Assembly: GCA_028753945.1 (NCBI GenBank)
Contig: JAPNXP010000010.1
Span: forward strand, 4,901,042-4,965,041
DNA: 64,000 nucleotides
From: Hexactinellida sp. DTS-2022
Taxonomy: Eukaryota > Porifera > Hexactinellida
Direction of reading: 5' to 3'
Under the pieces are notes generated by a model, which worked only from the letters and a program-made list of their open reading frames with translations, ran no database searches and had not been told where the DNA came from. Shown here piece by piece: positions 1 to 11,965 of this stretch (within the stretch, counting starts at the first letter, position 1; each line of letters starts with the position of its first letter). A program made the translations under genes and the position numbers.

Positions 1-140
1 TCAAGATGTGATGTCTTGCATCATATTTGCTGGGTACGAAATAGTGGTTCAAATTAGCTAGAATAGACTGTACTACGATTAATAATTAGATTAAGATTGT
101 TTTACTTTCGGCCAGGTAGTAAAACAATGATTTTTAAGCA

Positions 141-351
141 TAATCAAAATGGTATGCTGGAAATGGTTCGAAAAACCAAAACCGGAAATTGTTCGAATTT
201 TTTAGTGTTGCTGCACCATGGATATGAGAAAATCCCGGCTTGAATCCATGGTCCAACAATACAAAAATGAAATTCGAACTATTTCCTTTTTTGTTCGAAC
301 TATTTCCTATTTTGAAAAATTCGAACCATTTCCGCATTACCATCAAAATTA
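141..351. repeat. MITE-like inverted repeat
   Basis: The first and last roughly 30 bases are inverted copies of each other, built on TCAAAATGGTATGC and a GGTTCGAA motif that also recurs inside. Short overlapping open frames here are by-products of the palindrome. I see no coding potential and no clear target duplication. Confidence 0.55.
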
Positions 352-898
352 CTTATTTAATGTTGATTTACTATTTGAGAAGGGCGAAACGTATTTAAAT
401 CGTACCTAATATTACAAAGACTATATTCACAGCGAAAATAGCAACTGAATAGCTATTATAAATTTTGAGAGATGTTCATTCAAATCAATGATATTGTAGA
501 AAAGTACTAAAAGAAATCATTGATTTTCAATCCCTGAGGGGTCCTAATCGGAGTATTTTGGATAGTTTAGAAGGAAAACCCATTTTTGGGGATCAAAACT
601 ATACAGTCAATGGCTCATTACCTGTAAATCTGAGATGGATAGTTTAAGAACTCAATGGGGTTCTAACTTCTAAGGATACCGTAGAATCGGAAACTAGGCA
701 CCATATGAATCAAGTGGATTACTATCATCACATCCCAATACTAAGTTTGTATGACCCTTACTCCACCGTTCGATAACTCTTTTTATTCGTCCTATTTCCG
801 AGAACTGGAGATCTCCTGAAAGAGCAATTGTAAGTAAGCACTGGTCAACAATATCCCGATCATACAATAACCTCAACCTAGGTGTTAGCTAACTGAAA
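352..898. other. Unannotated AT-rich spacer
   Basis: No gene or repeat that I recognise. A 60-codon open frame on the - strand (694-876) resembles nothing I know and has no supporting features. Confidence 0.5.
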
Positions 899-1047
899 CA
901 GTAGAACCTGTCTAGTCCGAAACTCGTTGGGATAAGAAATTTCAGTCCGAGTATGGCAAATTCGGTAATATTGATCAATGGGATTGAAAATTTCTTTCGG
1001 ATTAAGGCGAATTCATGAATATAGAATCGGATTTCGCAGGTTATACT
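899..1047. mobile_element. pogo/mariner-like MITE fragment
   Basis: Begins CAGTAGAACCTGTCTAGTCC and ends with a degenerate inverted copy. The same inner motif (ACTCGTTGGGATA, GGATTAAGGCGAATTC) recurs inverted at 8540-8640. It ends about 60 bases upstream of the NHL gene start, so it probably lies in that gene's promoter region. Confidence 0.6.
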
Positions 1048-1105
1048 ATACTATAAAATACAATGCATAAAACGTGTACAGTATTGAATTCAGTTTATAG
1101 AAGAG

Positions 1106-2310
1106 ATGGCTGCTGCTATAGATGAACTGAATGTCGATGCTAAGCTAGACGCTCTGAAACTGGAAATAGAGCTGAGCTTTGAGGAGCTGGATTTGCTTCT
1201 AGCGGAGAAGAGACGGAATCTCCTTGGAAGACTAGCGAGAATGAAGGAGGGACACGATAGGAATGTAGAGCTGGATGCGGCAATGGAACAGCTGAGAATT
1301 GTGAGAGATAATGCAGTTAATGTGATGACTAGCAACATTCTAGGCGGAAAATTGGATTCAGTTAGAAAAGACTTTGATACGGAAATACGAGCGAAAGAGG
1401 ATTTGAAGGTAGCTGTGGAAAATCTTTCATTTGTTGAGTTTCGTTGTTTCTCTGGTAGAATTCGTAATGCGATCGAAGAGACTGATTTGATAGAACTGAT
1501 GCCAGAGTATGTGAGGAGAGAAAGTCCTGTTCTTAAGAGGTGTTGTATTGGCAGTGGAATTGGCGAGTTTATTAATCCTAGAGGAATTTCGGTCGATATA
1601 ATAAGGAATGAAGTATTAATTGCAGATAAAAATAACAGTCGTATTCAAGTCTTGAATACAGAAGGAGAGTATCTACGTTCATTCGGAACAGAGCACTTGA
1701 TAGAGCCATATGGTATTTGTGTGTCACAAGATGGTGTGTTTGTTACCGATAGGGCGAGAGAATGTTTAATGAGGTTTAGTCTAGCCGGACAATTTATAAA
1801 CAAGACTGGATCCAGAGGCACTGCACCAGGCTGCTTTATGGGAATACGAGGATTGTGTTATGAAGCTGGATTGGTTTATGTATGTGATAGCGGTGTGCAA
1901 AGAATCCAAGTGTTCGATTTAAATCTTCAATTTATTAAAAAATATGTTCTGGACAACTCAAACAGCCCACCGACATCACTATCCACTCAGACACTTTCAA
2001 TATTCTTTCTCTACAACATAACACAATCTACTGCTACAACAGAGTTGGTACTTATCAGAAAAAGATAGAGTTAACAGGACAGGAGCAACCTATGACAGCA
2101 GCTCTATTCTTCACAATGGACACGAAAGGCAACTTCTTAATTACTGATAGCACAATTAATGAAATTCGTATCTTCTCACCTGATGGAGTACTCAAGCAAA
2201 TTCTAGGAAAAGGCCACCTCAGATTCTTAGCTGGTATTACACTAGACAACGCAAATAATATTATTTGTTTGTGTTATGGCAATGTTAATGACTGCTTTCA
2301 GAAATACTAA
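1106..2310 (+). CDS. Coiled-coil NHL-repeat protein (one frameshift)
   Basis: Residues about 1-140 are charged and heptad-rich, as in the coiled coil of TRIM-NHL proteins, but no RING or B-box precedes them. From about residue 145 come NHL-type beta-propeller blades (GEFINPRGISVD; NEVLIADKNNSRIQVL; LVYVCDSGVQRIQVF). At about 1955-1965 the frame slips by one base: the 1106 frame ends at 2068, while the next frame carries on with clear NHL sequence (PTDITIHSDTFNI, then GNFLITDSTINEIRIFSPDG) to the stop at 2310. No GT-AG intron fits the break, so this is either an assembly indel or a young pseudogene. NHL propellers bind protein or RNA; the partner here is unknown. Start chosen at the first ATG of the coiled coil. 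Relatives lie at 17119-17765 and 23548-24794. Confidence 0.75.
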
Positions 2311-2683
2311 CTAACCTAAATATACTCTAACTAGCTAATTAGTCCTTCCCTAACTTTGATTTGACATTATTTGCTGAACAAAATGTCCTATTATCCTTCT
2401 ACATTGTAATTGTTATTCGGTATTCTGATATGAATTGTTTGAATGAATTAAATGAAATTATTTTATTGCCTATTAACTTTAAGGTACACATAGTATAATT
2501 GGCTTCTTGTCAGCGGCGTACCGTGACCAAATGCCGCCCGGGGCGGGAATAAAGAAGTTGGTCCCTAGGTGTGAAATATAAAATTTATTTTTCATGATTA
2601 AATTGTGCATTTACTATATTTTGCTAAATATAATTATCACTACAAAAATTGTTAACAAATAGTTATCGATTTCAATGCGACGC

Positions 2684-2846
2684 CGGGATTAGACCAACAA
2701 TCGAGGTAGGAATTTGATCAATGTTTGAGGTAGGAATTACACCAACGGAGTGGTAAGAATTAGACCAATTCATTTTTAAAGTTCGGAATTAGACCAACGC
2801 AGAGGTAGGAATTAGACCAACGCTGTGCAGGAATTAGACCAACGTA
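2684..2846. repeat. Degenerate tandem repeat, GGAATTAGACCAACG
   Basis: Six to seven degenerate units of roughly 20-30 bases, each carrying a form of GGAATTAGACCAACG, lie inside the larger element. Such arrays in non-autonomous DNA transposons are often transposase-binding sites; that role is inferred. Confidence 0.7.
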
Positions 2847-3186
2847 TTCTAACAATTATTAAACAATACGTAGATTAGTATAGAAACAGTGCAACCATAC
2901 TAAAATGTAGTCAACAAAGGTGAATACATTTTGTTATTTCTCATCTAATTTGATAAATTAGGTTGTTATTTTTTCAACATCACTTATTTACAATAAGTTA
3001 TCACTATATTGTCTGTTTACTCATATATTATATTCAATTAAAGTCAAAGAATTGTTACATGATTACATAATGAACTTTGAAGTAGTTGAAGGAAAAGGCT
3101 TAACGCACTCCTTTATCAATCAAGATCTATATATACATAAAAGTAAAATGAGTCCATCTGTTCAAAGCGTTTGTAACTATTATAGG

Positions 3187-3451
3187 TACACCGTATTTCC
3201 CCAAGTATTCGCCGGTGGCTTGAATAAGCGCCGGGGCAATAAAAATTACATTGGTATGATAGAATTAAAACACATTTGTTGATAAATTGAGTGGAATTCC
3301 ATTGATTTTGGTAACTCAAGTAAGTTTACTGTCGGTGAGAACCATTAGAACCGACCTAAATAATATTTTCTGGACTTTTTAAAAAAATCAGGACAATTTT
3401 AACCCACGAAAACAATAGGCGCATGGGCGCTTATTCGAAGCAATACGGTAT
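3187..3451. mobile_element. Nested inverted-repeat element
   Basis: Ends read TACACCGTATT on the left and AATACGGTATA on the right. GAATAAGCGCC is followed by an inverted GGCGCTTATTC near the other end. It sits inside the 2511-3692 element. Confidence 0.5.
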
Positions 3452-3692
3452 ATTATTTCAGAAATTGAAATCTTTACCATTAAATTAATAGGACGCTTAA
3501 TTGTAGCAGTACAAGTTATCAATTGTAATTTGTGAAATTGTAGTAGTCAAATTGGAAACAGACAATATACTTGGATCAATTTAATTCAATACTACATTTC
3601 TATTAGTAGAATTTAACAGTTTTAAATTTAATATGCCGCTTCAAAGAAAGTGCCGCCCGGGGCGGGCCGCCCCCCCCCACGGTACGCCACTG

Positions 3693-4008
3693 TGTTCCTA
3701 TATAGTTATAGAACATTTATGAGGTCTATCACTACTAGTTTATTAGATAACGATAAATAACCTATTTATCAATGGCCTTCCTTTAATCCATGGTCCAGTT
3801 TCACAAAGTTGGTGCACAGACCTAATATATTAAGTTCTTCTCCCAGCCTTCCCAAATATACTTTAACATGCTATGTTTACAAATGTGAAAGAAAAATTCG
3901 ATTCGGTCAATTTATTGACCTTTTGATGTTACTAAAGGAAAAAAATCGCCGCTTTTTTTACACAAAATACTTTTTTTAATTCCAGAAAGTGACCTTGTTT
4001 ATGTAGAG
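3693..4008. other. Spacer, nothing recognised
   Basis: AT-rich, with no convincing ORF or repeat. Its last eight bases (ATGTAGAG) are the target duplication of the next element. Confidence 0.5.
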
Positions 4009-4972
4009 CAGGGGTCGGCAACCTTTTGAACCTACGGGCCAGATTGATTAATTTACCGCATTAGTCGGGCCAAGCTACTTACCATCCTTTAGTCTTACTC
4101 CGTATTGTTCCATTGTTGAATTGTTGATCATATGAGTAAATTTGAATTGACTTATCTCAACAATGTTACCACACTATAATGTATAAAAATATTGTTCACC
4201 CTCCCTATTCCGAACCTCGCTAGTCCGAACAGCAGATCCAAAATTATCATTCGTAAAATTTGGAATTTTGGAATTGTGAAAAAATGTCCTAGAGAAGTAT
4301 TTGGGCAGTACATTAGATGTCGAATATAAGCACACCGGTTATAACAACACATTGGATCTAAGAAGACTATTTGGAAAAACGGTTGACATTTACCCTATAT
4401 AATTTATGTCGGTTATAAGAACATGCCAGTTATAAGCACATTAAGTGCAGTACCCGACGATGTGCTCATACCCGGTATACCGCGCTTTGGGGACGCCCAG
4501 CGTTTTAGGGACCACGTCCCTAAAGCCCCAGCGTTTTGGGTCCCCCGTCCCTAAAGCCCTAGCGTTTTAGGAACCCCCGTCCCTATATCGCTAGTGTTTT
4601 AAAGCCCAGGGAGCCCAAAACGCTAGCGATTTAGGGACGTTATATAAGTTATCCCTAAAACGCTGGGCGTCCCCAAAACGCGTTTACACCGGCATCCAAC
4701 GTACCATGTTAAATGTTTAGTTTGGACTTGTATGGTTTGGATTATCAGGATCTCATTTATAGTTGGCTTATATAATCGTAGTAGTTGACTATTCCATACG
4801 AATTCACAAATCGGAACACCTCTCTTCCGGATAGCGAGGGTGTACTGTATTTGGATTTATTTGAATGAACGAATCGGATGTCATGATGAGCATTTTTATA
4901 GAGAGCAGCGGGCCGGATCATTTCGCCTCGCGGGCCAGATCTGGCCCGCGGGCCGGGGGTTGCCGACCCCTG
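4009..4972. mobile_element. hAT non-autonomous element, TIR CAGGGGTCGGCAACC
   Basis: Starts CAGGGGTCGGCAACC and ends GGTTGCCGACCCCTG, flanked on both sides by the exact 8-bp duplication ATGTAGAG (4001-4008 and 4973-4980). Both termini are followed inward by a CGGGCCAGAT motif. The terminal sequence and 8-bp duplication are diagnostic of the hAT superfamily. No transposase inside. A shorter relative with the same terminus lies at 18943-19146. Confidence 0.9.
4196..4853. mobile_element. Nested pogo-like MITE with GC-rich core
   Basis: Inside the hAT element: the left end reads ACCCTCCCTATTCCGAAC and the right end inverts ACCCTCGCTA plus TCCGGA, ending in TACTGTAT as in other pogo-like ends of this window. 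Its centre (about 4480-4690) is a foldback of CAGCGTTTTAGGGAC/GTCCCTAAAACGCTG units, also found at 19643-19788. Confidence 0.5.
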
Positions 4973-4980
4973 ATGTAGAG

Positions 4981-5788
4981 GTTATCTCAAATAGTATAAG
5001 TCAGAAAGACTAAAACTAATCTATAAAATGTCCTTTTCAGGAGAGCTACAAATTATGCCCGTCGATTTCAACTTTAAAATAATGTGTCTCCTACACAAGT
5101 AGCATTAGCCTCAGGGTTCCCTCTAATTTTCTGGGTGCTGGACTTCTGACGGGGGGTTTAGCAAAAATTCCGGGGCTGCAAACAGTTCCAATTGATATTT
5201 TCGGGGAGTTCACTTTTGAAACGAAATATATATAACACGTTAACACGAGCCCCTAGGTTCGGTCGCTTTGCGACAGGAACGTTGCCAGGATTTTCATCTA
5301 GGGAGGGCATATAAATTGCCAGGGGGGCAAACATTCTATTGGTGTTAGATCTAGCAATTGACGTTACCAAAAACTAGGTGATGAGATGAACTTTTAAAGT
5401 TTATTGTTCTCAAAAGTATGAAACGTAGCCTAAAAAAATTCAATAAATTAACAAGAATCTTGCAATCCCAACAAATAGTACAGGAAAAAACTACAATATA
5501 ATGACAGTTAAAAGTCAATTTTGACAGGGTAACAGGTAACAGGTCTAAATTATTAGGTGTATTGGGTTTGTAAAACAGATGATCAGAACTTAGAACCAAA
5601 ATTGCCAAAATAACTAAGAATATCCTATAGGCGGAACTAGATGAGTAACAGTCCATTCTTGTCAACCGTACAGTGATTTTCTTCGTTCCTAAGTGATTAT
5701 TTTGATTTACGTATGTAGAGATAAACCTTTTTTGGCCCCCCCCCAGATTTTGAAGGATATCAAAAATATCGACGGCTATGATTGTATT
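4981..5788. other. Spacer without recognised gene
   Basis: No supported gene. A 104-codon frame on the - strand (5351-5665) has no domain I recognise and low-complexity composition. The last eight bases, ATTGTATT, belong to the duplication of the next element. Confidence 0.45.
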
Positions 5789-6391
5789 CAGTGGCGTAGC
5801 TAGGGTTTCGGGGGCCCCGGTTCAAAAGTATGTGCCGGGGCCCCTGGCCCCACTAGTTCAAATTGGAGTAGTATATTTTAAGGCAGTTCGCGGCATGCAT
5901 CTGGGTAAATTTTGGTTCGAAATGGCATTTCCCGCATTTTGACGAAGTAGATTGAAGTAAATCTGCATCTGGAGAATTTTGGAACATTTGCATACCTGCC
6001 AACCGTACAGGGATTTGAACCATTTTGGCTGTTCTGTACAGGCGTAGTATATTCTGGCATTCTGCCATGCATTCTGCATTGACCACATAAAGGCACAAGT
6101 TGGTTTATATACTTATTCAAGTGTACAGGGAATCCCTGTACAATTTATAATTCAATACTTTTTCCCTTCCAAAGTGATATTTTTATATGTAAGTGTATAG
6201 TAATACCTGGACGAGCGAGCGCAGCGAGCGAGAAAATTTTTTGGAGGTATATAGGGATTTTGGCCAATGTACAGGGGAAAATTGGAGCCCTGTACAGGGA
6301 TATGACACAAATAGGTTGGCAGGTATGCCTTTGGGGGCCCCCGAGACATCGGGGGCACTGGTTCAATGAACCGCCTATTGCTACGCTACTG
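5789..6391. mobile_element. hAT MITE with a nested second MITE
   Basis: Left end CAGTGGCGTAGCTAGGG, right end TTGCTACGCTACTG, with the exact duplication ATTGTATT on both sides (5781-5788, 6392-6399). At 5991-6327 a second element with ends CATACCTGCCAACC / GGTTGGCAGGTATG is nested inside. Several 60-80 codon frames here overlap each other in all phases and are not genes. Confidence 0.88.
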
Positions 6392-6510
6392 ATTGTATTA
6401 TATTGATTTTGTATTATGGCTAATACCTCTTAGGGTCCTGGAAAATTTCTACCTCCATAATAAGGTGCCAGCCACGAAAATCCTAGATAAACCCCTGGTT
6501 CTACTGTATT

Positions 6511-6856
6511 TGAATCGAATTCAAAAGTATATCCCAATTAATTCAATTCATTGGCAAAGCAGAGTAAAAACTGTCTACTCGTTTTGAAGCAAAAAAGCTA
6601 AGCTATTTTTAGATAAAGTTATTATTATTCTATTCTATATTTATTGATCGATCACTAGTTTTTAAATGATTTCTGATTGGACCTTTACAAATGAATCTAA
6701 TTGACTCGGATTCAAAAGTATATCCCAATTAATTCAATTAATTAGCAATCAGACTAAAACTGTTATACTCGTATGAAGCAAAAAAAACTAAGCTATTTTT
6801 AGATAAAGTTATTATTATTCTATTCTATATTTAATGTTCGTTCACTGCACTAGTTT
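6511..6856 (+). repeat. Direct duplication upstream of RhoBTB
   Basis: About 150 bases (6511-6662) are repeated at 6709-6856. Both copies contain CAAAAGTATATCCCAATTAA and GATAAAGTTATTATTATTCT. The second copy ends about 80 bases before the RhoBTB start codon, so the duplication covers the likely promoter and 5' UTR. Confidence 0.8.
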
Positions 6857-6934
6857 CTAACTATTTAAGTAATTAACTCTCGGTTTCCAGAATCAACTCT
6901 TCATTAATCTTATCTCAGCTACTCATTATCTAAA

Positions 6935-9900
6935 ATGCAAAATTTGAAGTTTGTCATTGTTGGTGACGGAGCTGTAGGAAAGTCATGTCTCTTGATTTCC
7001 TATACGACCAATGCATTCCCTGGAGATTATGTTCCCACGGTATTCGATAATTACTCAGCTAATATAATGTATAATGGAAAACCTTTCAGTGTCGGATTCT
7101 TTGATACAGCCGGTCAAGAAGACTATGATAGACTGCGTCCCCTGTCGTACCCACAGACGGATGTATTCCTCATATGTTACGACGTTTCGCGTAAAAGTAG
7201 CTTTGATAATATTATTCATAAATGGATTCCAGAAATTGTGCATCACTGCCCCGACACTCCCTACTTGGTTATCGGCCTCAAGAGTGATTTACGAACTCAG
7301 GCTCCAAACGACAAGTTAGTTTGTTATAAATTAAAGTTAATTTGACTTTCTCGTAACCTATTTCAATTTGAATTTATCCGCATTGTAATACATTAATGGC
7401 TAGTTAGTAACTTATTTACTTTTCTTATTTAGCTTTGTTAATACATTGCATGCTGATGAAACCTTGAAGAAAACAGCCTCCTCAGGACATATCGAGTGTA
7501 GTGCTCTCACACAGTCTAACTTGCGTCCTGTATTCGACACTGCTATACAAAGCGCCATTGATGGCATTGAGCGGAAAAACAACCAAAAACTCACGTTAGT
7601 CAATACATTTTTATTTTATTTTCTCTTCCTTTTCTTTTATTAGAATCAAGGTTGAAACCGAATACTGATATATTTGGCTGAACCGAATATTATTTGCCCA
7701 ATAGTTGATATTTGGTTGCCAACCTGATATGATATATATATATCACTATTCGGTATTCGGTCTCCAGACCGAATATTATCAGTATTCGTATTCGGTAGTG
7801 CAACTATTCATGAATACTGATATTCGGTTCGAGCGGTTTCAACCTTAATTTTTTTGAAACAATTTCTCTAAATACAAAACTAACTCCTTTAATCGCAACA
7901 AAATGCCTGAACTATTGTGTCCCAATCAAACGGAGGTTTCTAAATTCTGTATTTTTACATACATGGGACTAAGTCCCTAAGGAATTATAAATTTAAGATT
8001 TAATCTCACAGTCCCATTCAGAATGGGATTGTGAATTATTCTGAAATCCAAAACTCAAGGAATGGGACTGACACTTAATTCTTAGTCAGGGAATGGGAAT
8101 AAATCTCAGGTTTATAGTGAGGAATGAGAATTATGGATTTGAATTTGAATTGAACCAATCTCTCATCCAGAACTCAGAATCAATATTTACTTATTGGAAG
8201 GGGCTATTTGAAGCTCCCTATTTAAGCATTCGAAATCTCATCCCTACACCTCTGTGTTTAATAATTAATTTTATTTGTTAATCAAACAGTCGACCTCATA
8301 ACCCGAATTAGTTCGTATGAAAAATAATTCCGATTTATTTAATTATATTATAATGTGAAAACTTATTTAATTTTATAAAAAAACGTGTAGATGAAATGTC
8401 AATTTGTGCATTTGATTAAGAGTCGAGTCCTATGTGATCTATTATTTTCTAACTTTATTTTTGACGTAAAAACATTTCTGACTTCTTTATTAACCATCTT
8501 CTCTTTATTTTTCCTCATTTTGTATACTAGCGTATAATACCTTAGAATCTTAGTAATCCGACCCCCTATTATCCGGAATTCGCCTTAATCCGACAAAAAT
8601 TCCCTATCCCAACGAGTGTCAGATTAGGCAGGTTCTACTGTAATTATAACATTAATTCCTTTAGTAAGAGGTTCTCATTTTCTCTAAGAAAGCAAGCTGG
8701 GCCTGCTGCCAAACCGGTAATCCCGCCGCCTCCTGAAATGCCTCCAGCGGGCAAGGCACCGTGGATAAATGTGCCATTCCTAACCTTCGGCAATGATATG
8801 AAATATCTTTTGGAATCTCCTACTTCCTCTGACTTTATACTTAGACGACAAGATCACCTTCATTATCTGAACAAAGTTGTTCTAGCTTGTAATAGCCATT
8901 TCTTTAGACAGGTAATACTCAGTAAATAAATATTGTAATTCATGCTGTATCAATTTCGAGTTGGCAAAACAATTCAGATTTATTTGCGATCATTAATTCT
9001 CAAGTTAGTTCAATTGTGTACACCATCTAACTATTAGTGACTTGTATGGAACTCACTTACGGTTAATTTAAGCAGACCATGGATTTTTTCAATAAAATAA
9101 ATATGGTGCATATGAACGTTAGTCACGTAATGCAAATTGTTACTTGAGTCACTAGTGCCTGTGTTCCAAACAAGTCTTATTTAGTTAATAATATCGCTAA
9201 GTTGCCCAGGAATGTGAAAGTTAATTAAATTTCAATTGAAAGTGAAAGGGAAAATGGGGTTTCTTCTCTCCACGGGTTAATTGATTTCTACATTCTGTTA
9301 AATATTACAATCTCATATCTCATAGTATTTTCTTGCCCTTTTGGCAATAAACTCAATCACAATTTCATGGAATTCCCGCATCCATGTTACTTTAATACAC
9401 CGAATTACCTCGAATCCATTGAATTTGGGGATGTAACACAAGTGGAAGAATTAACATGGTAAATAATATAAATAATAATATACGTACTACAGTCACCCTC
9501 GCTAATAATCTTACAATACTACCTGGTCCCTGGTCCAACTCTGGCTACTTAATTGAATATATTGGTTTATTTATTATTATCCATTTTAGTTACTTCGTGT
9601 TGGAAAGCCCAAGCTAATAACGGAATCAGTTAGCCAAGGAGAACAACGTGTGTCAGCTGCAATGATTAATGAAGGGAGAGTGAATGGATTCATTAGTTAT
9701 AAAAATGAAACTATAGAGGGTAAGGAGTATCCGGTGCTTGAAGTGGATAGCGAAACCTTCTCAGATTTGGCGTTACGTCGCGTGATAGAATTTTTGTACA
9801 CGGGTTCTGTTTATATTTTGGATCAGGACGATATGATTCCCGAGACGATCAGAGCAGCTGATTTCTTCTCACTTCCGAAGATGTCTCAGTTTTGTCAGAA

Positions 9901-11201
9901 TATTGAGGACAAACAGGATGATTTGAATCCGAGTATTTCCACCTATATGAATGAACTCGCTGGACAGGTTAGTGAGCTATATATTATTATTTATGAAATA
10001 CTATCTATCTGAAATTTATATTCACTTTATACATTTATTAATTTTATCTCAATTTTTCGAATTTTGAGAATTTTTAATTATTCACTTTTTTCCTTTTTTA
10101 TTAACCACAACTATTATTATTTTCAGAATTTTCATTCTATCCGTACTTTACCCCTCTTCAGGGAACTAGCCGATTTTATAATTACTGTCAGCTGCCCGCT
10201 CGACCTGCTCGGTATTGTCGAATTTCAATTCCATAAGTTATATATAGTCATGAATTACAATAGAACCTCGTTAATACCAAGTTACCAACCTGTTAATACG
10301 GATTTTCGGTTATGTAGTACGAACACAATTTTTGGACCCTTCAAAGGATATTAATTACAAATGACACCGGTTAATATGGATTTCGATTAATACGAACAAA
10401 TTTTGACGATCCCTTGGTATTCCTATTAACTAGGTTTTTATTGTTTTTACTGTATTTAAGTTTTGTACGTTTTAAATTCGAGAATTTGAGATAAACACTT
10501 ATTGATAACTCTCTTAATTAATATCGAATTGAATATATTAATGTGGTTCCTTTATTTAGGTTGCAAGTGAACTGTTTGTGACAAAAAACTCTCTTTCAGA
10601 CATACAATTAAAGATAGGAGATAAGTTAATTCCTGCACATCGCTGTATTATCATTGCGAGATCCGAAGTGCTGAGGGCTATGCTTGTTGGAAAATCCGTT
10701 GAGTCTGATTCGAATATCCTAGAAATTAGTGGTGTGGATAGCGAAGTATTTCTTGCTGTGCTTCAATTTATTTATTCTATGGTAAGTATCTTTGATGGAA
10801 CAGTCGATTTAATGGGAATATTGTCAGCTGCCAATCAGTTTGCATTGCCTCGTCTCGTCGCAAGGTGCGAATTAGCCCTCACAAAATTTGTTGAGAAAGA
10901 AACAGCTGATCGAATTGCAGGCTCGACCGTTGATCTTCCAGCTTTACTAAAGGTGTCCCATGCCAATAATGCCAAACAACTTGTTGATTGGTGTCTGCAC
11001 TTTATTTCTACAAACTATTCGGTGTTTGAGAAAAAAGGTGACATTCAGCGTTTGGACGAAGATAGTGCGACATTCGCGATTGATAATAGGTGGCCGCCAG
11101 TTGCATATATTAGGGAAATGGAGGAATATCAGAACAAATATTATGGGGAAGGACAAAGACAAGGACAAGGTGCTAGCAGTATGAAATGTATGGTAATGTA
11201 G
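6935..11201 (+). CDS. RHOBTB: RhoBTB: Rho GTPase with two BTB domains
   Basis: Six exons by splice-site and homology reading: 6935-7314, 7433-7594, 8665-8911, 9590-9967, 10127 to about 10190 (3' edge uncertain), 10560-11201; about 620 residues. The GTPase keeps a normal Rac-like core: P-loop GDGAVGKS (10-17), switch [10 protein letters not shown] (32-40), DTAGQ (57-61), a G4 of LKSDL where Rac has TKLDL, and ECSAL in exon 2. Exon 3 has the RhoBTB-type proline-rich linker ([14 protein letters not shown]) and the start of BTB1, exon 4 the rest of BTB1 ([14 protein letters not shown]), exon 6 BTB2 ([30 protein letters not shown]). The protein ends KCMVM, which fits a CaaX prenylation box. RhoBTB proteins act as Cullin-3 adaptors and in membrane traffic. 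All junctions except exon 5/6 keep frame. Three introns hold MITEs. Confidence 0.9.
7648..7847. mobile_element. Intronic MITE, TIR AAGGTTGAAACCG
   Basis: In RhoBTB intron 2. Left end AAGGTTGAAACCGAATA and right end CGGTTTCAACCTT are inverted, and many ATTCGGT motifs lie between them in both orientations. Confidence 0.7.
8540..8640. mobile_element. Intronic pogo-like MITE remnant
   Basis: In the same RhoBTB intron, just before exon 3. Reads outward to GGCAGGTTCTACTG and a following TA. Contains the same inner motif as 899-1047 in the opposite orientation. Confidence 0.6.
10258..10443. mobile_element. Intronic MITE, TIR CAATAGAACCTCGTTAATA
   Basis: In the last RhoBTB intron. Left end CAATAGAACCTCGTTAATA and right end TATTAACTAGGTTTTTATTG are imperfect inverted copies, with GTTAATACGGA-type motifs repeated inside; a TA precedes the left end. 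Tc1/mariner/pogo type. Confidence 0.65.
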
Positions 11202-11661
11202 TGTATAATTATATATTACTCCACAGATTAGTATACAGGGTCTAGTTAGAGATCTACCTTGTATTACATAATAATTTAGTTGTATGTACGTATCTTTATT
11301 AGATTATTGATAAAATAATGTATGTTTGTAAATTTAATTATTGTCTTTTTACTTTTTACTTTAATATAAGTTATTATTGAATAGCAGTGTCTATATTCCA
11401 AGTGTATATTTTGACAGAATAACAAGTGCATTTAATTAGTATCCATTGAGATAATTTTTCCTTGAAACTCTCGTTGACAAATTTGTGGTTTGATAATTAA
11501 TTATTACTTACAACATTATGGATCAAAATGCTATTTCCATTTGCAATCTGATAAAACCTTTGAGAATATTCCTAAACATATTAATAGTGGTTTCACTATA
11601 CATAGTACAATTAATTAAACACTAATAACTTTAACTAATCTACAACTAGTAATAATTATTA
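11202..11661. other. RhoBTB 3' flank
   Basis: AT-rich sequence after the RhoBTB stop, likely 3' UTR and spacer. No further ORF or repeat that I can support. Confidence 0.5.
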
Positions 11662-11663
11662 TA

Positions 11664-11965
11664 CACTCAAACCTCCCTTATCCGGACATCTGAGTTACGG
11701 GCACCTTATTGATGTAAAGCCAAGTTAATTTATAAAAATTTAACCAATAATGGAGTTTTAATGACAAAATAATACAACAAAAACATATATTAAATCATCC
11801 ACAACTAGTTAAAAATATCAGTTTGTGATTATTGAATGAATCTAAAAAATATAGATTAGACAATGCGATTACACATGTACTAGCCATTGTATTTCTTATA
11901 CGCGGGCAATTTCCCAGTTACGGGCCCCTCCGGACGGCAGTGCCCGGATAAGGGAGGTTTGAGTG
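11664..11965. mobile_element. pogo/mariner-like MITE, TA duplication
   Basis: Left end CACTCAAACCTCCCTTATCC and right end GGATAAGGGAGGTTTGAGTG are inverted copies, flanked on each side by TA. A decayed relative, itself interrupted, is seen at about 49490-49740. Confidence 0.85.

Larger units (their letters stand above)
2511..3692. mobile_element. Non-autonomous DNA transposon, hAT-like termini
   Basis: Termini are inverted: CAGCGGCGTACCGTG on the left and CACGGTACGCCACTG on the right, each next to a GCCGCCCGGGGCGGG block. I could not find a clean 8-bp duplication (left flank CTTCTTGT, right flank TGTTCCTA). No transposase is encoded. It contains a tandem repeat and a nested inverted repeat, listed separately. 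Confidence 0.65.

Noticed and set aside
2684..2846. CRISPR-like array
   Set aside because: Units are degenerate and adjacent with no unique spacers of even length, inside a eukaryotic DNA transposon.
5853..6366. Six overlapping 60-80 codon frames on the - strand
   Set aside because: All lie in the hAT MITE with its nested inverted repeat and overlap in several phases; none is a gene.
10779..10803. GTAAGT ... ACAG inside RhoBTB exon 6 looks like a tiny intron
   Set aside because: Only about 22 bases; removing it breaks the frame, and the BTB2 sequence reads through it normally.
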